A DNA stretch of 64,000 nt. Origin: Caballeronia sp. GAFFF1 (GTDB lineage Bacteria > Pseudomonadota > Gammaproteobacteria > Burkholderiales > Burkholderiaceae). The notes under the pieces are model-generated. The model was not told the origin of the DNA. It did not search any database and was given only the letters and a program-made list of their open reading frames with translations. Of this stretch, positions 34,727 to 43,663 are shown one piece after another (positions within the stretch are counted from its first letter, which is position 1; every line of letters begins with the position of its first letter). A program made the translations under genes and the position numbers. The DNA lies in NCBI RefSeq assembly GCF_023630705.1, contig NZ_JALQEM010000037.1, forward strand, positions 62,001-126,000, read 5' to 3'.

Positions 34727-35193
34727 GCGTGCTCCGTCCCTCGCGAAGCACCTCCATCGTCCGCATGCGACGAGCCTATAAAGGCCGCGGTGCCGATCTG
34801 CCGGAGCAGTCGGCCGACGCATAGCCCCGACCAGGCCAGAAGCGCGCTTGAGCAAACGAGCATTGGGGCGTGTGCAGGCGGTGCTATGGAGAAGAAATTG
34901 TCAATGGAAAACAGAAGGGGTGAGAGCCATAGCCATCCGCGTCGACCGCGGAAAGCGAGCCCGACCAGGGCGACAAAGAGGATCGGCGTCACCATGTCGG
35001 GAAGGTCGAACGTGCGTTGAAGTAGGGTATGGCCCAACACCGCCGCACCGCCGTCGCAAATGCCGAACAGCGCGGCCATCGTTATGCGCATGCGCCAGCA
35101 AGTGTTGAAGATACCCAACACCATGCCGGCGAGCATGCTGTCCCAGCCAAGTCGAAGAGTTTCCAGGGCGATCGTGCCGGTCGGGATAGTCAT
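34723..35193 (-). CDS. small polytopic membrane protein
   Basis: A 156-residue protein with about five hydrophobic segments (around residues 15-35, 38-55, 68-82, 88-103 and 108-128). GICDGGAAVLG and SIDNFFS are short motifs that recall LysE- or MntP-like transporters, where a D-N or D-G pair in helices coordinates ions, but this is weak. It is the first gene of the membrane protein-GH13-propeller-lectin operon and is translationally coupled to the GH13 gene. Its role beside intracellular glucan metabolism is unknown. Confidence 0.65.
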   Translation of the reverse strand: MTIPTGTIALETLRLGWDSMLAGMVLGIFNTCWRMRITMAALFGICDGGAAVLGHTLLQRTFDLPDMVTPILFVALVGLAFRGRRGWLWLSPLLFSIDNFFSIAPPAHAPMLVCSSALLAWSGLCVGRLLRQIGTAAFIGSSHADDGGASRGTEHA

Positions 35194-36378
35194 GGGCTGC
35201 CCCTCTCAAGATCAAGTGCATCACATTCGGTCGGGCAAAGCTCGCTGCTGGGAAGTAAGAGAGTCGGATCAATGCAGCCGGTTTTCATGAGATCAATCGG
35301 TTCGCATACCCTTATGATTCGACTGCTTTAGTAAAGGAAATTCTAGGCTCGAAGTCAATACGCCGGACGGCTCATTATGAGGCAGGCTCGAACGGCGCAA
35401 ACGCCCGCCGGCTCAACGATCAGCAGCTTCCAACAGCGGTCAACGCAACCGTCGCCGATGAAGAAAGCGCCGGTTGTCGCGCGTACAAAGCCTTCGGTCG
35501 AAGTTTTGACAGCTGTCGGGTGGGCGGCCGACGGCGACTGATCACTCTCCAACATCGCGGGTAACGAACATCAAGATTTCTGAATCTAACAGCCTGTCGG
35601 TTCTGGTCCATAGTTGGCGAAACACAATGCAATGGCGGACGCAAGCGGAAGGACGAAGACCGTCGACACCACATACAATGTCGTAGTCGCCATGGCTAAT
35701 AGCTTGGTTGTTAACATGTCGTCGACTGCTGCAACTACGTCCGGCCCTTCTGATATCGATACCGCCAAAGGTTGCTTCGATCAAGGCGGCACTGAAGGAC
35801 AGAACATACAGAATAGATTTCGCATCCATAGCCAACGGGATGCTGAGTAACTCTCGAGATCTTCTGTCGACGGCGTCTGCTAAGCCGAGAGATCGCCGGC
35901 AGGTACTTGGACCGGTGTCTTGCCTATGTTCCCCGCCGAGTCCACACAACGACTTCCGTTTTGCCTGAGTAAGCAGAACCCGGGCGTATTCGGAGATAAC
36001 GACATCGTCAAAGCATCAATGCCGAAGGCCACGCCTGCGATTCCCGAAGGAAAGGCGGATGGTTCGGCAATGCAGCAGACGACTATTTCAAACTAACCTC
36101 GTTAAATTTTTGGACGCTCACCTTATGTTCTGGTCATCTCCCATATTCACCGACCCTTCGAAGTGAGTGAACCGTTAACAAACCAGTGCGCGAAAAGAGG
36201 CTCGTTGACGCCGTTAAACTGAGTCCAATGCTCCGTTGCGATAGCATTCGCTGCGGATTGACACGCCTGCCAAAACCGGCAGGAGAAAGTTGAGCGAAAA
36301 GCTCATTTTTGCGCGCTCGAAAGCTATGGTTTCCGAGCGCCTTTCGCCCGGAACTCACACCTGCGTGCGTTATCTCGT
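35194..36378. other. long intergenic region with decayed sequence
   Basis: About 1.2 kb with no gene I can support. A minus-strand frame near 35586-35768 encodes one hydrophobic stretch (LYVVSTVFVLPLASAIALCF), and a neighbouring frame near 35840 encodes another (SILYVLSFSAALIEATF). They could be pieces of a small, frameshifted two-TM protein, but neither has a good start. Confidence 0.35.
36291..36310 (+). terminator. short hairpin followed by T5
   Basis: TGAGC (36291-36295) and GCTCA (36301-36305) form a 5-bp stem with a GAAAA loop, followed directly by TTTTT. Just upstream CCTGCC (36266-36271) and GGCAGG (36278-36283) form a second hairpin. The arrangement looks like a terminator reading rightwards, but no obvious plus-strand gene ends here. 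Confidence 0.35.
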
Positions 36379-36600
36379 CTACGTAGGGCGGCCAGGCGGC
36401 CGTCGATAGATCGAACGGATATCGGTAAACATAGAAAGCTCGCGAACCGTCCCAGCGTCTGCCACCGTTACTGGTAGTTCGCGAAACGTCGCGTCGTTCA
36501 TCCGCCCGACTAGGTCATTCACATCTGCATCCTGCCCCCCGAGTGCAGATTCGATCGAGACCTCCCACATGCTTGCTGCGCTGACGGAAACGGCGTGGGC
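36379..36600 (-). pseudogene. PIN-domain (VapC-like) toxin remnant
   Basis: The minus-strand frame contains VSAASMWEVSIESALGGQ and then MNDATFRELPVTVADAGTV followed by RELSMF. This is the central part of a PIN-domain RNase toxin of the type whose canonical text is VSAAS(V/L)WE(I/V)xIKxALG...FRELPIT..HA..V..LP. The N-terminal Asp motif is absent and the following HRDPFDR segment is frameshifted (an adjacent frame reads PFDLSTAA). No antitoxin gene is recognised next to it. It is a dead toxin fragment. Confidence 0.6.
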
Positions 36601-37068
36601 GCTAGCTTTCGACTGCGCTGTATGTGGTTTGATGCCCCGTCTGCGCGGCTCAGACCGCACGTATCGGATGCTCGTTGCACAGGCTATCACGGATGGCTCT
36701 TCGCCTGCTCAGCGAACATTCGGCTTGACTGCCCGTATCGGACGGCCTGTGCGACGGTCGGCGAGCGACTGGTCGATCCAACTGGCAAGCGAGTATTAAC
36801 AGATGCCCGTTTCTGGCCGGTTACCGGAAGTTCTCAGCCCAATGACTGCGTCGACCCATCGCTAGAGAGCGTCAAGCATCGTGGCCAGCCGACTAACATC
36901 GCACCGAGCAAGGGGCCAGTTCTGCATGCGTATCGTTGCGGGATACGTTTAGCGCTACGCATGTGGCTATCGACATCATGGCCGAGGACGAAGAATGACC
37001 TTGACCGGCGGCACTGACAGCTGTCCCGGTTGTACCGCGGTCGACACTCATCTCACTAGGAGAAAATC
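36601..37068. other. intergenic region upstream of the 170-residue protein gene
   Basis: About 470 bases with only overlapping short frames and no family resemblance. The promoter of the 37069 gene should lie at its right end. Confidence 0.35.
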
Positions 37069-37581
37069 ATGGCAACTATCGCAGAAGTCTTTCGTGAACT
37101 TGCAGCAGAAGGCGGCACTGCACGAGTCACCGTCGTCTCAAATCAAGGCGATGGAATCGCAAGCTACACCGTCGGAACAATGTTCTACGTTTCGCGGCCC
37201 TCTTCGGCACAAAAGGGCGAGGCGCCGGCTTTTATGAGGGATCATCTTTCCAGTGACGGTGCGGATGCTCAGGTAAGCTTCAGCGATCGATTTGTGAGCA
37301 TCGATGCTGGAAACGGCTCAACGGAGCAACAGCCGTTTAGCATGCGCGCGACTAACATGGCTGCTATCGCAATCGCTCCTGCCGAGGGCAGCGGTCAAGA
37401 TAGTAAGACGTGGCTTGTCAACATTCGACTTCCCGGCCCGTTCAATCGGACATTGGACTTCAAGGCGAACGTCGATGGCAGCACGCTTGTTGGCACCTCG
37501 TCAACCGCAATCGGCATTACGGAACATGTAGATACCGCCGTATTTGTCGTTTCTCTAAAACGAGACCAGCCCCTTAAGTAA
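37069..37581 (+). CDS. hypothetical protein, 170 residues
   Basis: An isolated, well-formed gene: TAGGAGAAAATC precedes the ATG and a strong terminator follows. The protein has no signal peptide or membrane segment. It alternates short hydrophobic strands with Ser/Thr/Gly-rich turns (ARVTVVSNQGDGIASYTVGT, VSFSDRFVSIDAG, AVFVVSLKRDQPLK), which suggests an all-beta fold. I do not recognise the family. Both neighbours are decayed or unrelated, so it is probably a single-gene transcription unit. Confidence 0.75.
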   Translation: MATIAEVFRELAAEGGTARVTVVSNQGDGIASYTVGTMFYVSRPSSAQKGEAPAFMRDHLSSDGADAQVSFSDRFVSIDAGNGSTEQQPFSMRATNMAAIAIAPAEGSGQDSKTWLVNIRLPGPFNRTLDFKANVDGSTLVGTSSTAIGITEHVDTAVFVVSLKRDQPLK

Positions 37582-37601
37582 CACGATAGTTGAAGAAGGA
37601 C

Positions 37602-37646
37602 GCGGGCGCACCGTCGGGCGAATGGTCGCGCCCGCACTTCTTTCCC
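37602..37646 (+). terminator. Rho-independent terminator of the 37069 gene
   Basis: GCGGGCGC (37602-37609) pairs perfectly with GCGCCCGC (37628-37635). An inner ACC/GGT pairing extends the stem, and the T-rich stretch ACTTCTTTCCC follows. It begins 21 bases after the stop codon of the 170-residue protein gene. Confidence 0.7.
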
Positions 37647-37944
37647 GGATTAAGCGCCCGCTCCAACCGCGTCTCGGGCATCGTCTGCGAGCCCCAGAAT
37701 CGGTGTCCATCCAACCGAAATTATCGGTTACTCATTGCGACTTCCGACGACTACGAGTTCACGCTGGCTTGATACCGCCGTGACGCATACCTTTTAGGCG
37801 GAATGTCCTGCGAACAATGTGTTTCCGCCTTATTGAGCCTTCGTTCGTGTCCTACGCTGGGGTCGGAAAAGGCTGACCGTGGCTGCGATCGTAAGTCGGC
37901 GGACGCCTGAAAAGATGGCTTCAAAATGCTTCTAGACCATACCA
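37647..37944. other. intergenic region between terminator and response regulator
   Basis: About 300 bases without a supported gene. It is the convergent spacer between the 37069 gene and the response regulator. Confidence 0.4.
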
Positions 37945-38691
37945 TCAGCCAGATTGTGTTCGCATTTGACCTACAGACGACGGATTCCCGTCGTGCGCCG
38001 GATCGGTGACCGGCGGCATGCCGAGCTTGATGCCGCTCTCCGCAAGCGCGACGATAAGTTCCGTACGCCGCCTGACGTTGAAGTGTGCGAGCAGGTTGCT
38101 GACATACTTGCGCACTGTGATGTCCTCTAGCCCCATCCGTGTAGCGATGGCCTTGCTTGGGAGTCCTCTCGTCAACCACGTGAGGCATTCGAACTCCCTG
38201 GGTGCGAGCTTGAGGTCCGCAGCGGTGCTAATCTTTGTTCCGGTTGAAGGAACCGTGTCAGTGGGCGATTGTGGCACGATGGTAGTCTCGCGCCTGAAGT
38301 GATCGATGCTTGTCGCCGGCAGGAACACGCCCCCGGCAAGCACCGCGCTAATCGCCGCGTGAAGTGCTTCAGGCGGGGCCGATTTGGGCACGTAGCCCAT
38401 TGCGCACAGCTTAACGCAGCGGCCGACAGTTTCAACACGCTCATCCGCCGATGTCACGATTACTGGCAGGGAGGGTCGCGCCTCTTTGAGTTCGGCGAGC
38501 GCAGCAATGCCATGCCCGTCCGGCAGATCCAGATCGAGAAAAACCATGTTGAGTTTCTCGCGCAGCGCTTCCCTCACGCCTTCCATGAGCGTGCTGGCTT
38601 GAAGCAATTCGATATGTGGATAAAGTTCCTTCAGCAGCAGCGCCAGCCCCGCCCGGAAGAGTGCGTGGTCGTCGACAATGAGTACACGCAT
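37945..38691 (-). CDS. NarL/FixJ-type response regulator
   Basis: A 248-residue two-domain regulator. The receiver domain (MRVLIVDDHALFRAG; phospho-acceptor Asp53 in VFLDLDLPDG; VIVTSADERVE; the Lys of YVPKSAP) is followed by a LuxR-type helix-turn-helix (LAPREFECLTWLTRGLPSKA, then VRKYVSNLLAHFNVRRRTEL). A hybrid kinase gene ends 79 bases upstream on the same strand, so the two probably form one system. The short C-terminal tail after the HTH (about 30 residues) is hydrophilic. No target genes can be inferred with confidence. Confidence 0.93.
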   Translation of the reverse strand: MRVLIVDDHALFRAGLALLLKELYPHIELLQASTLMEGVREALREKLNMVFLDLDLPDGHGIAALAELKEARPSLPVIVTSADERVETVGRCVKLCAMGYVPKSAPPEALHAAISAVLAGGVFLPATSIDHFRRETTIVPQSPTDTVPSTGTKISTAADLKLAPREFECLTWLTRGLPSKAIATRMGLEDITVRKYVSNLLAHFNVRRRTELIVALAESGIKLGMPPVTDPAHDGNPSSVGQMRTQSG

Positions 38692-38770
38692 AACGGCAGT
38701 CTCCAGAAGGCGCGACAGACATGCACCATTTTAAGCGTGCTACATGCGTAGCATGCAAATGCGGACGTTC

Positions 38771-40648
38771 TCAAGGTATGGGGCCACATACATGACCGGA
38801 ACCTTCTCTGGGCTGCGTCGTTGCAAGGTGGCTGACTGCACGAAGTATGATTTCCGGCGAGGACGATTTGCGTAGAAGCTCGAACGGTTCCGCGAAGCCT
38901 TCCAAAGCACAAGGGGGAGAAAGTTCACCGGTAACGAAGGCGATGGGAATTACGCCCGACCACGCAAATCGCCGCCTAATACGCGCGGCGCCTTCGAGGC
39001 CAGTCGATCCGTCACCGAGACGAATGTCGAGTACGGCGACATCTGGGACTCGCTCGTTCTCGATTAGGATCGCGTCAATGCCATTTATGGAGTCGGCAGT
39101 GTCGACGAGTGCTCCAGCACTTGCAAACAAGTTCCGTAATCCTTCCAGGACGGTCGGCTCGTCGTCGCAGAGAAGCACATACCTTCCTTCCAAGACGGTC
39201 GAACTTAGGTCGTCGCGTTGCCCGTCGGATGGCGCCTCAAGTGGCACCTCTGCAACCGGGACATATATCATGAAGCGAGACCCCCGCCCTTCGACAGAAT
39301 TGAAGCGCATGCTGTGCTGCGGCAATATGCTCACGACGCGGCGAACGATGGACAAGCCGAGCCCTAGTCCCTTTGAGCGATCACGACCGGGATTCGCCAC
39401 CTGGAAATACTCGTTGAATATTGCGTTCCAGTGCTGCGGTGCGATCCCGATGCCAGTGTCCCATACGTCGATGCGAACGCGGTCCCCAACCTGTATCCAG
39501 CCAATGCCGACTCCACCTGAGACCGTGTTCTTGATCGCGTTCGAGATGAGGTTGGACAACGCCCGTTTCAACAACGAACGATCGCTCTGAATTGGCGTCG
39601 GGCGGCGCCCGCGTCCGCTGACTCTAAACTGGAGTCCGCGTTGCTTCGCAAGTTCGCGGTATTGCTCGCGGACTTCCATGATTGTTTCATATAAATCGAT
39701 AGGCGCAAGATGCGGGATGTACGATCCCAGTTCGCTATAGTCCTGAATATCTTTGAACATATCCTGGATGTCTCGTGCCGTTTCCTGAATCACATCGAGG
39801 TCGTTTTTGATTTCTTCGCCCCGATCAGACTTTATTCTAGCGCTGCGTACGAAGAGGTTAATCGCGGCAAGCGGTTGTTGAATATCGTGGTATGCGGCGG
39901 AGAAGAAACGCTCTTTCTCTGCGAGTATTTCCCGCATACGCTGATTGTGCTGTCGGAGAGCGTGAGACGCCACATCGACGCGCGCCTTTGAGGCGCGGAG
40001 GGAACGCCGGAACAAGAAATCGCGGCGCGCAGCAAGCTCGAGCTGAACACAAACGGCGACGCCAAGCAGATACTCACAGCACAGAAAAATACTACCGACG
40101 ATCCAATCAAAGCGCACTGTCTCGCTATCGATACGCTTGGAGATACAAAGGTACAGTTCGACTGCCACGAATGCCGCGACCATAAGTCCGCCTTGCCATA
40201 TTGCCACGATGGCGCGCAGTCTAAACAGCGTAAAAAATACAAAAAGGGCGAGAAGAAGACCCGCGAAGTGAACCCGAAAATTCTCGGTGGGCGAGATAAC
40301 CAACAATAGCAACAGCACTAGGTAGCCACTGAAGGTGCCCACAGTGAGGTAGCAGACAGCGCTACGCTCGTCGTACGCACGTCGACTAAACAGTAGCTTC
40401 AATGTTGCGGCCGCAATACCCACTGTCCCGATGAGACGAACAACAACGTTTTGAAAGAAAATACTAGGGTCATGCGCATGCACCATCCACCAGTACCAAT
40501 CGAGACCCATAAACGCCGGAAACACAATGACGCCCAAGACCGCGCCCCAACGCCGCTGGATTGCAAAACGACGCGCATAGTCGGCAAGAAAGGAACGTTC
40601 GGCCGGCGCATGGCGAAATCTGCGGACGGTAAAGGCTGCCTTTTTCAT
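38771..40648 (-). CDS. hybrid sensor histidine kinase with C-terminal receiver domain
   Basis: A 625-residue kinase. The first 205 residues hold six hydrophobic membrane segments and no periplasmic domain, so the sensor is probably intramembrane. The phospho-accepting H-box is AAYHDIQQPLAAI (His254). The ATPase domain follows with NLISNAIKNTV, VWDTGIGIAP and GLGLGLSIVRRV, and the end is a receiver domain (VLLCDDEPTVLEGL; phospho-Asp in VAVLDIRLGDGSTG). The terminal receiver may moderate phosphoflow before the separate response regulator at 37945. The input signal is unknown. Confidence 0.93.
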   Translation of the reverse strand: MKKAAFTVRRFRHAPAERSFLADYARRFAIQRRWGAVLGVIVFPAFMGLDWYWWMVHAHDPSIFFQNVVVRLIGTVGIAAATLKLLFSRRAYDERSAVCYLTVGTFSGYLVLLLLLVISPTENFRVHFAGLLLALFVFFTLFRLRAIVAIWQGGLMVAAFVAVELYLCISKRIDSETVRFDWIVGSIFLCCEYLLGVAVCVQLELAARRDFLFRRSLRASKARVDVASHALRQHNQRMREILAEKERFFSAAYHDIQQPLAAINLFVRSARIKSDRGEEIKNDLDVIQETARDIQDMFKDIQDYSELGSYIPHLAPIDLYETIMEVREQYRELAKQRGLQFRVSGRGRRPTPIQSDRSLLKRALSNLISNAIKNTVSGGVGIGWIQVGDRVRIDVWDTGIGIAPQHWNAIFNEYFQVANPGRDRSKGLGLGLSIVRRVVSILPQHSMRFNSVEGRGSRFMIYVPVAEVPLEAPSDGQRDDLSSTVLEGRYVLLCDDEPTVLEGLRNLFASAGALVDTADSINGIDAILIENERVPDVAVLDIRLGDGSTGLEGAARIRRRFAWSGVIPIAFVTGELSPPCALEGFAEPFELLRKSSSPEIILRAVSHLATTQPREGSGHVCGPIP

Positions 40649-40741
40649 ATCCTTCCTCGGCCGTTAGGTTCGTCGAGCATCGGCCTCAAGAAACCGCTGT
40701 CATCAGAGAGGATGCTCTTGTTCACTGGCTGCAGCATGGCG

Positions 40742-41134
40742 TCATGGACTAGTCATGCGCCGATTCTTGCAAACTGCATCATCTTTGCCCGGTCGCAACG
40801 GCAGGCCGTGGCGACGCATCACGCGATACACCCGCTTTGCATTGACGCGCGGTTGAGCCAGCGCATCGCGGCTTCGCCTCTGAAGCGCCCATGCACGTCG
40901 ATAGCCATATGTCGGCACGTCGCCTAACAACTCGTGAAGTTCGGCGACAAGCGCCATGTCGCCGAGGACGGGCATCTTGCACCGGTCGACCCAATCAGCC
41001 GACCGCTTTGATTTGACTGCGAGATTCGGGCGCGACACACAAAGGACTTCACAGACCGTTTTCAACGGTCGTCCCCCGGCAGCAATGTTGAGCGCGCAGT
41101 CAATTTTTTGCACGACCATACTCCACTGCTTCAC
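40742..41134 (-). pseudogene. IS2-like transposase orfB N-terminal fragment
   Basis: Reads RPLKTVCEVLCVSRPNLAVK, then GDVPTYGYRRAWALQRR and VNAKRVYRVMRRHGL, the N-terminal helical region of IS2 OrfB. The frame ends soon after (NRRMTSP), before the DDE catalytic domain. An indel in an A6 run near its start (KKLTARSTLLPGDD in the neighbouring frame) further breaks it. Not functional. Confidence 0.7.
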
Positions 41135-41148
41135 GGAGGATTTCTACC

Positions 41149-41439
41149 TCATCGTCTTCTTCCCAGCAATCGCTGAAGCTCACGAATCTGCTTCATCGCT
41201 TGGCTAGGTCCGATGCCGGCACAACCTGCTCGCCGGCACTGACCGCCCTGATAGAGCTTCCGCCAGCCGAAGAACTGGTTGTCATCTACTTGATGCCGGC
41301 AAGCGACGCCAGAAACGGTCGCACTGGGCTCGAAGGTCTCGCGAACTATCGCTGGCTTTTCTTCAACAGAACGCCGGCGGCGCTGCTCCGGCTGGGTCAG
41401 AACTTCTAGCGGTTCCACGTTGTGACTAGGCTTAAACAT
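41149..41439 (-). pseudogene. IS2-like transposase orfA, frameshifted at its end
   Basis: EPLEVLTQPEQRRRRSVEEK, FEPSATVSGVACRHQVDDNQ and FFGWRKLYQGG are the IS2 OrfA helix-turn-helix region. The normal continuation after RELQRLLG (KKTMEVEILREAVE) is found in the next frame, so a one-base change in an AAGAAG stretch ends the protein early as GRRR-stop. Confidence 0.7.
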
Positions 41440-42410
41440 AGGCAGAAGACCACCTCGCAATGCAAGCGTTACCGCATGTCCGGTGTTTGCGAGGGCCGGC
41501 CCACTTAACAATAACGCTTGAGACGATTAATACCTTTCGAACTGCTTAAAAGCGACGTGTGAGTTTTTGAGCCGACTGCCAAATTCACGGCCTGAACGCA
41601 TTACGAACGAATGTCCTCCCCAGGCCGCCACGAATCATTCATAATCGAGAAAAGCTTTCTCATCAGCTCAGCTGGGTCGGCGGGTTCGTATCGTTGAACC
41701 GGGCCGTACTCATGACGCCCTCCGCTGTGTTCGATCCGGTCATCATAGTCACGATCGGATCCCGCCGTTTGCGCCCTCAAGTCTGACGACAGTTGATGGC
41801 CGTCTCCGCAATTCCGAGAGGTCGCTACAAAGCTCGGGGCGGCATCGTCTCGCGCATGTCCGCAATGGGGCATACTTATCCACAGCTTACGTGGATAACC
41901 GTGTAGATAACGCTACAAGGCAGACGCTATGTTCTTGACGGAAAACATCAAACCCATGGTGATGCGACGATCGTCACGACGGCGTTATGTCAATCGAAAA
42001 GCGGTTCGCGCGCCGTTGAACTGATGCCCGAGCATTCTCCCTGGGGCGACCAAGGCTCGGCCGTGACCCCGTTGCCGAACGTCGAGGAGATGGATTATCC
42101 GCGCGTTCCGGTAGATCCACGACGAACTTGGCTGCACGATGTCCTAGTCACGATATACCTCGCACGGACACGTCTAAGCCGACGCAGCGCACCTACCATC
42201 CTGCGCACTGCACTATCTTGCTAAGGATTCTCACCGCTTCATCCAGACGGACGGGTGACAAAGCCGTGATTGGCTCCGCGCCAGTGTGCCGCCAGAGCAT
42301 TGCGTGCAGTTTTGATATCGCCGTGGGCAAAATCGAAAGACGCGAGGAACGTCCGGGAAGATGATCTCCGCACGCTTCTCGTACACCTCTTCAATTCAGG
42401 CGGTACAGCC
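41440..42410. other. intergenic region between IS remnant and haloperoxidase pseudogene
   Basis: About 970 bases without a supported gene. Its one clear structure is the DnaA-box palindrome at 41876-41898. Confidence 0.4.
41876..41898. promoter_or_regulatory. inverted pair of DnaA-box sequences
   Basis: TTATCCACA (41876-41884) is a perfect 9-mer DnaA box. The reverse complement of 41890-41898 is TTATCCACG, one base off. Together they form the palindrome TTATCCAC-N7-GTGGATAA. Only this pair is present, with no replication gene nearby, so a replication role is speculative; a DnaA-regulated promoter or chance are alternatives. Confidence 0.45.
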
Positions 42411-43386
42411 ATGGGATCATCTTGCTCAACAGCCGGCCAATCCTTGACCAAACGGCGGGCGTTCCTGCGCTCGGGCTCCGCCCTCGCATTATCACTAGCT
42501 TCGATGAGCGCTTGGCCCGCGTCCGTTGTCCGGAAGCCCGTCGGAACTATCAACGAGAACAACTCGGCGAGCTTTCACAAGTCAAAAGATGGCACGATGA
42601 TCTACTTCAAAGATTGGGGTGCAGGTCCCCCAATCGTCTTCTCTCACGGCTGGCCACTTGACGCCGACGCGTGGGATCCGCAGATGTTCTTCTTTGCGTC
42701 GCAAGGGTACCGAGTCATCGCCCACGATCGACGAGGCCACGGACGCTCGATGCAGCCCTGGCTCGGCAATGATATGGACACGTACGCCGACGACCTCGCA
42801 GGTCTTCTTGATGCGCTCGATGTCAAGCAAGCTATGCTCGTCGGACATTCGACCGGCGGAGGTGAGGTGTCCCACTACGTCGGAAGGCATGGAACCGGTC
42901 GCGTGTCGAAGATTGCGCTAATCGGCGCGGTCCCGCCGGTCATGCTGAAAAGCGATAAAAACCCGGGCGGAATGCCCATTGCAGAGTTCGACAAGATCAG
43001 ACTAGGGACGCTCGATCGCGCCAATTTCTACAAAGACCTCGCGATTCCGTTCTATGGCTATAACCGGGCACGCGCGCACCGTGAGCAAGGCATCATCGAC
43101 GAGTTCTGGCGATAGGGAACGCTTGGTAGCATCAAGGGGCAATACGACTGTGTCAGGGCGTTCTCAGAGGTCGATTTCACTGACGACCTCCGGACGTTCA
43201 ATGTACCGACGCTGTTCTTGCACGGTGACGACGATCAGATCGTTCCTTTTAATGACTCCGCAGCGCTCTCGTCCCAAGATCGTGAAGGGCTCCGTCCTCA
43301 AGGTCTACGAGGGTGCACCGCATGGCATGTGCACTACCCTGGCGGACCGGGTTAACGCAGATTTACTCGCCTTCGCGCGCGCGTGA
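42411..43386 (+). pseudogene. Tat-exported haloperoxidase-like alpha/beta hydrolase, nonsense mutation and frameshift
   Basis: The N-terminus carries a twin-arginine-type signal (LTKRRAFLRSGSALALSLAS). The body is a non-haem chloroperoxidase: VFSHGWPLDADAWDPQ, the nucleophile Ser in VGHSTGGGEVSHYV, and an acid Asp in LHGDDDQIVP. After EFWR a TAG (43113-43115) interrupts the frame where relatives have Gln, and the reading continues GTLGSIKGQYDCVRAFSEVD in the same frame. A one-base shift near 43265 then moves the rest (KIVKGSVLKVYEGAPHGM, with the catalytic His) to another frame. An intact cytoplasmic relative lies at 61619-62452. Two lesions make this a pseudogene. Confidence 0.85.
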
Positions 43387-43663
43387 GTGCAGTTGGACGG
43401 CCGACCGGCGAGGGTTCGTGCACCGTCAGCTCTCTTCTAGAAGTCCGGGTGCCAGATAGCGGCTACTGCCTAGCTCGAGACGAGCGGTCGGGAGCACCCA
43501 GGCCCGACCGGCTTAACCTCAAGTCTTAACTTTTATTTGGGCGCCAAAGGATCCGACTCCAACAGGCAGAGGAAAGAGTCACCAGGTTCCCTGGCGATGG
43601 TCTTCCCGACGCCCGAGCCAGTACAGCGTGCAGGGACGCGGAACACCCGCCTGCGCCGAGCCT

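Larger units (their letters stand above)
40742..41439 (-). mobile_element. damaged IS2-like insertion element (IS3 family)
   Basis: Minus-strand orfA and part of orfB of an IS2-group element, both broken by small indels and with the catalytic C-terminal half of orfB missing. No terminal inverted repeats or target duplication could be identified, so the ends given are those of the coding remnants. Confidence 0.7.

Noticed and set aside
35542..35949. Two overlapping minus-strand frames with hydrophobic stretches
   Set aside because: Neither has a clear start or family; possibly a decayed small membrane protein, but not supported as a gene.
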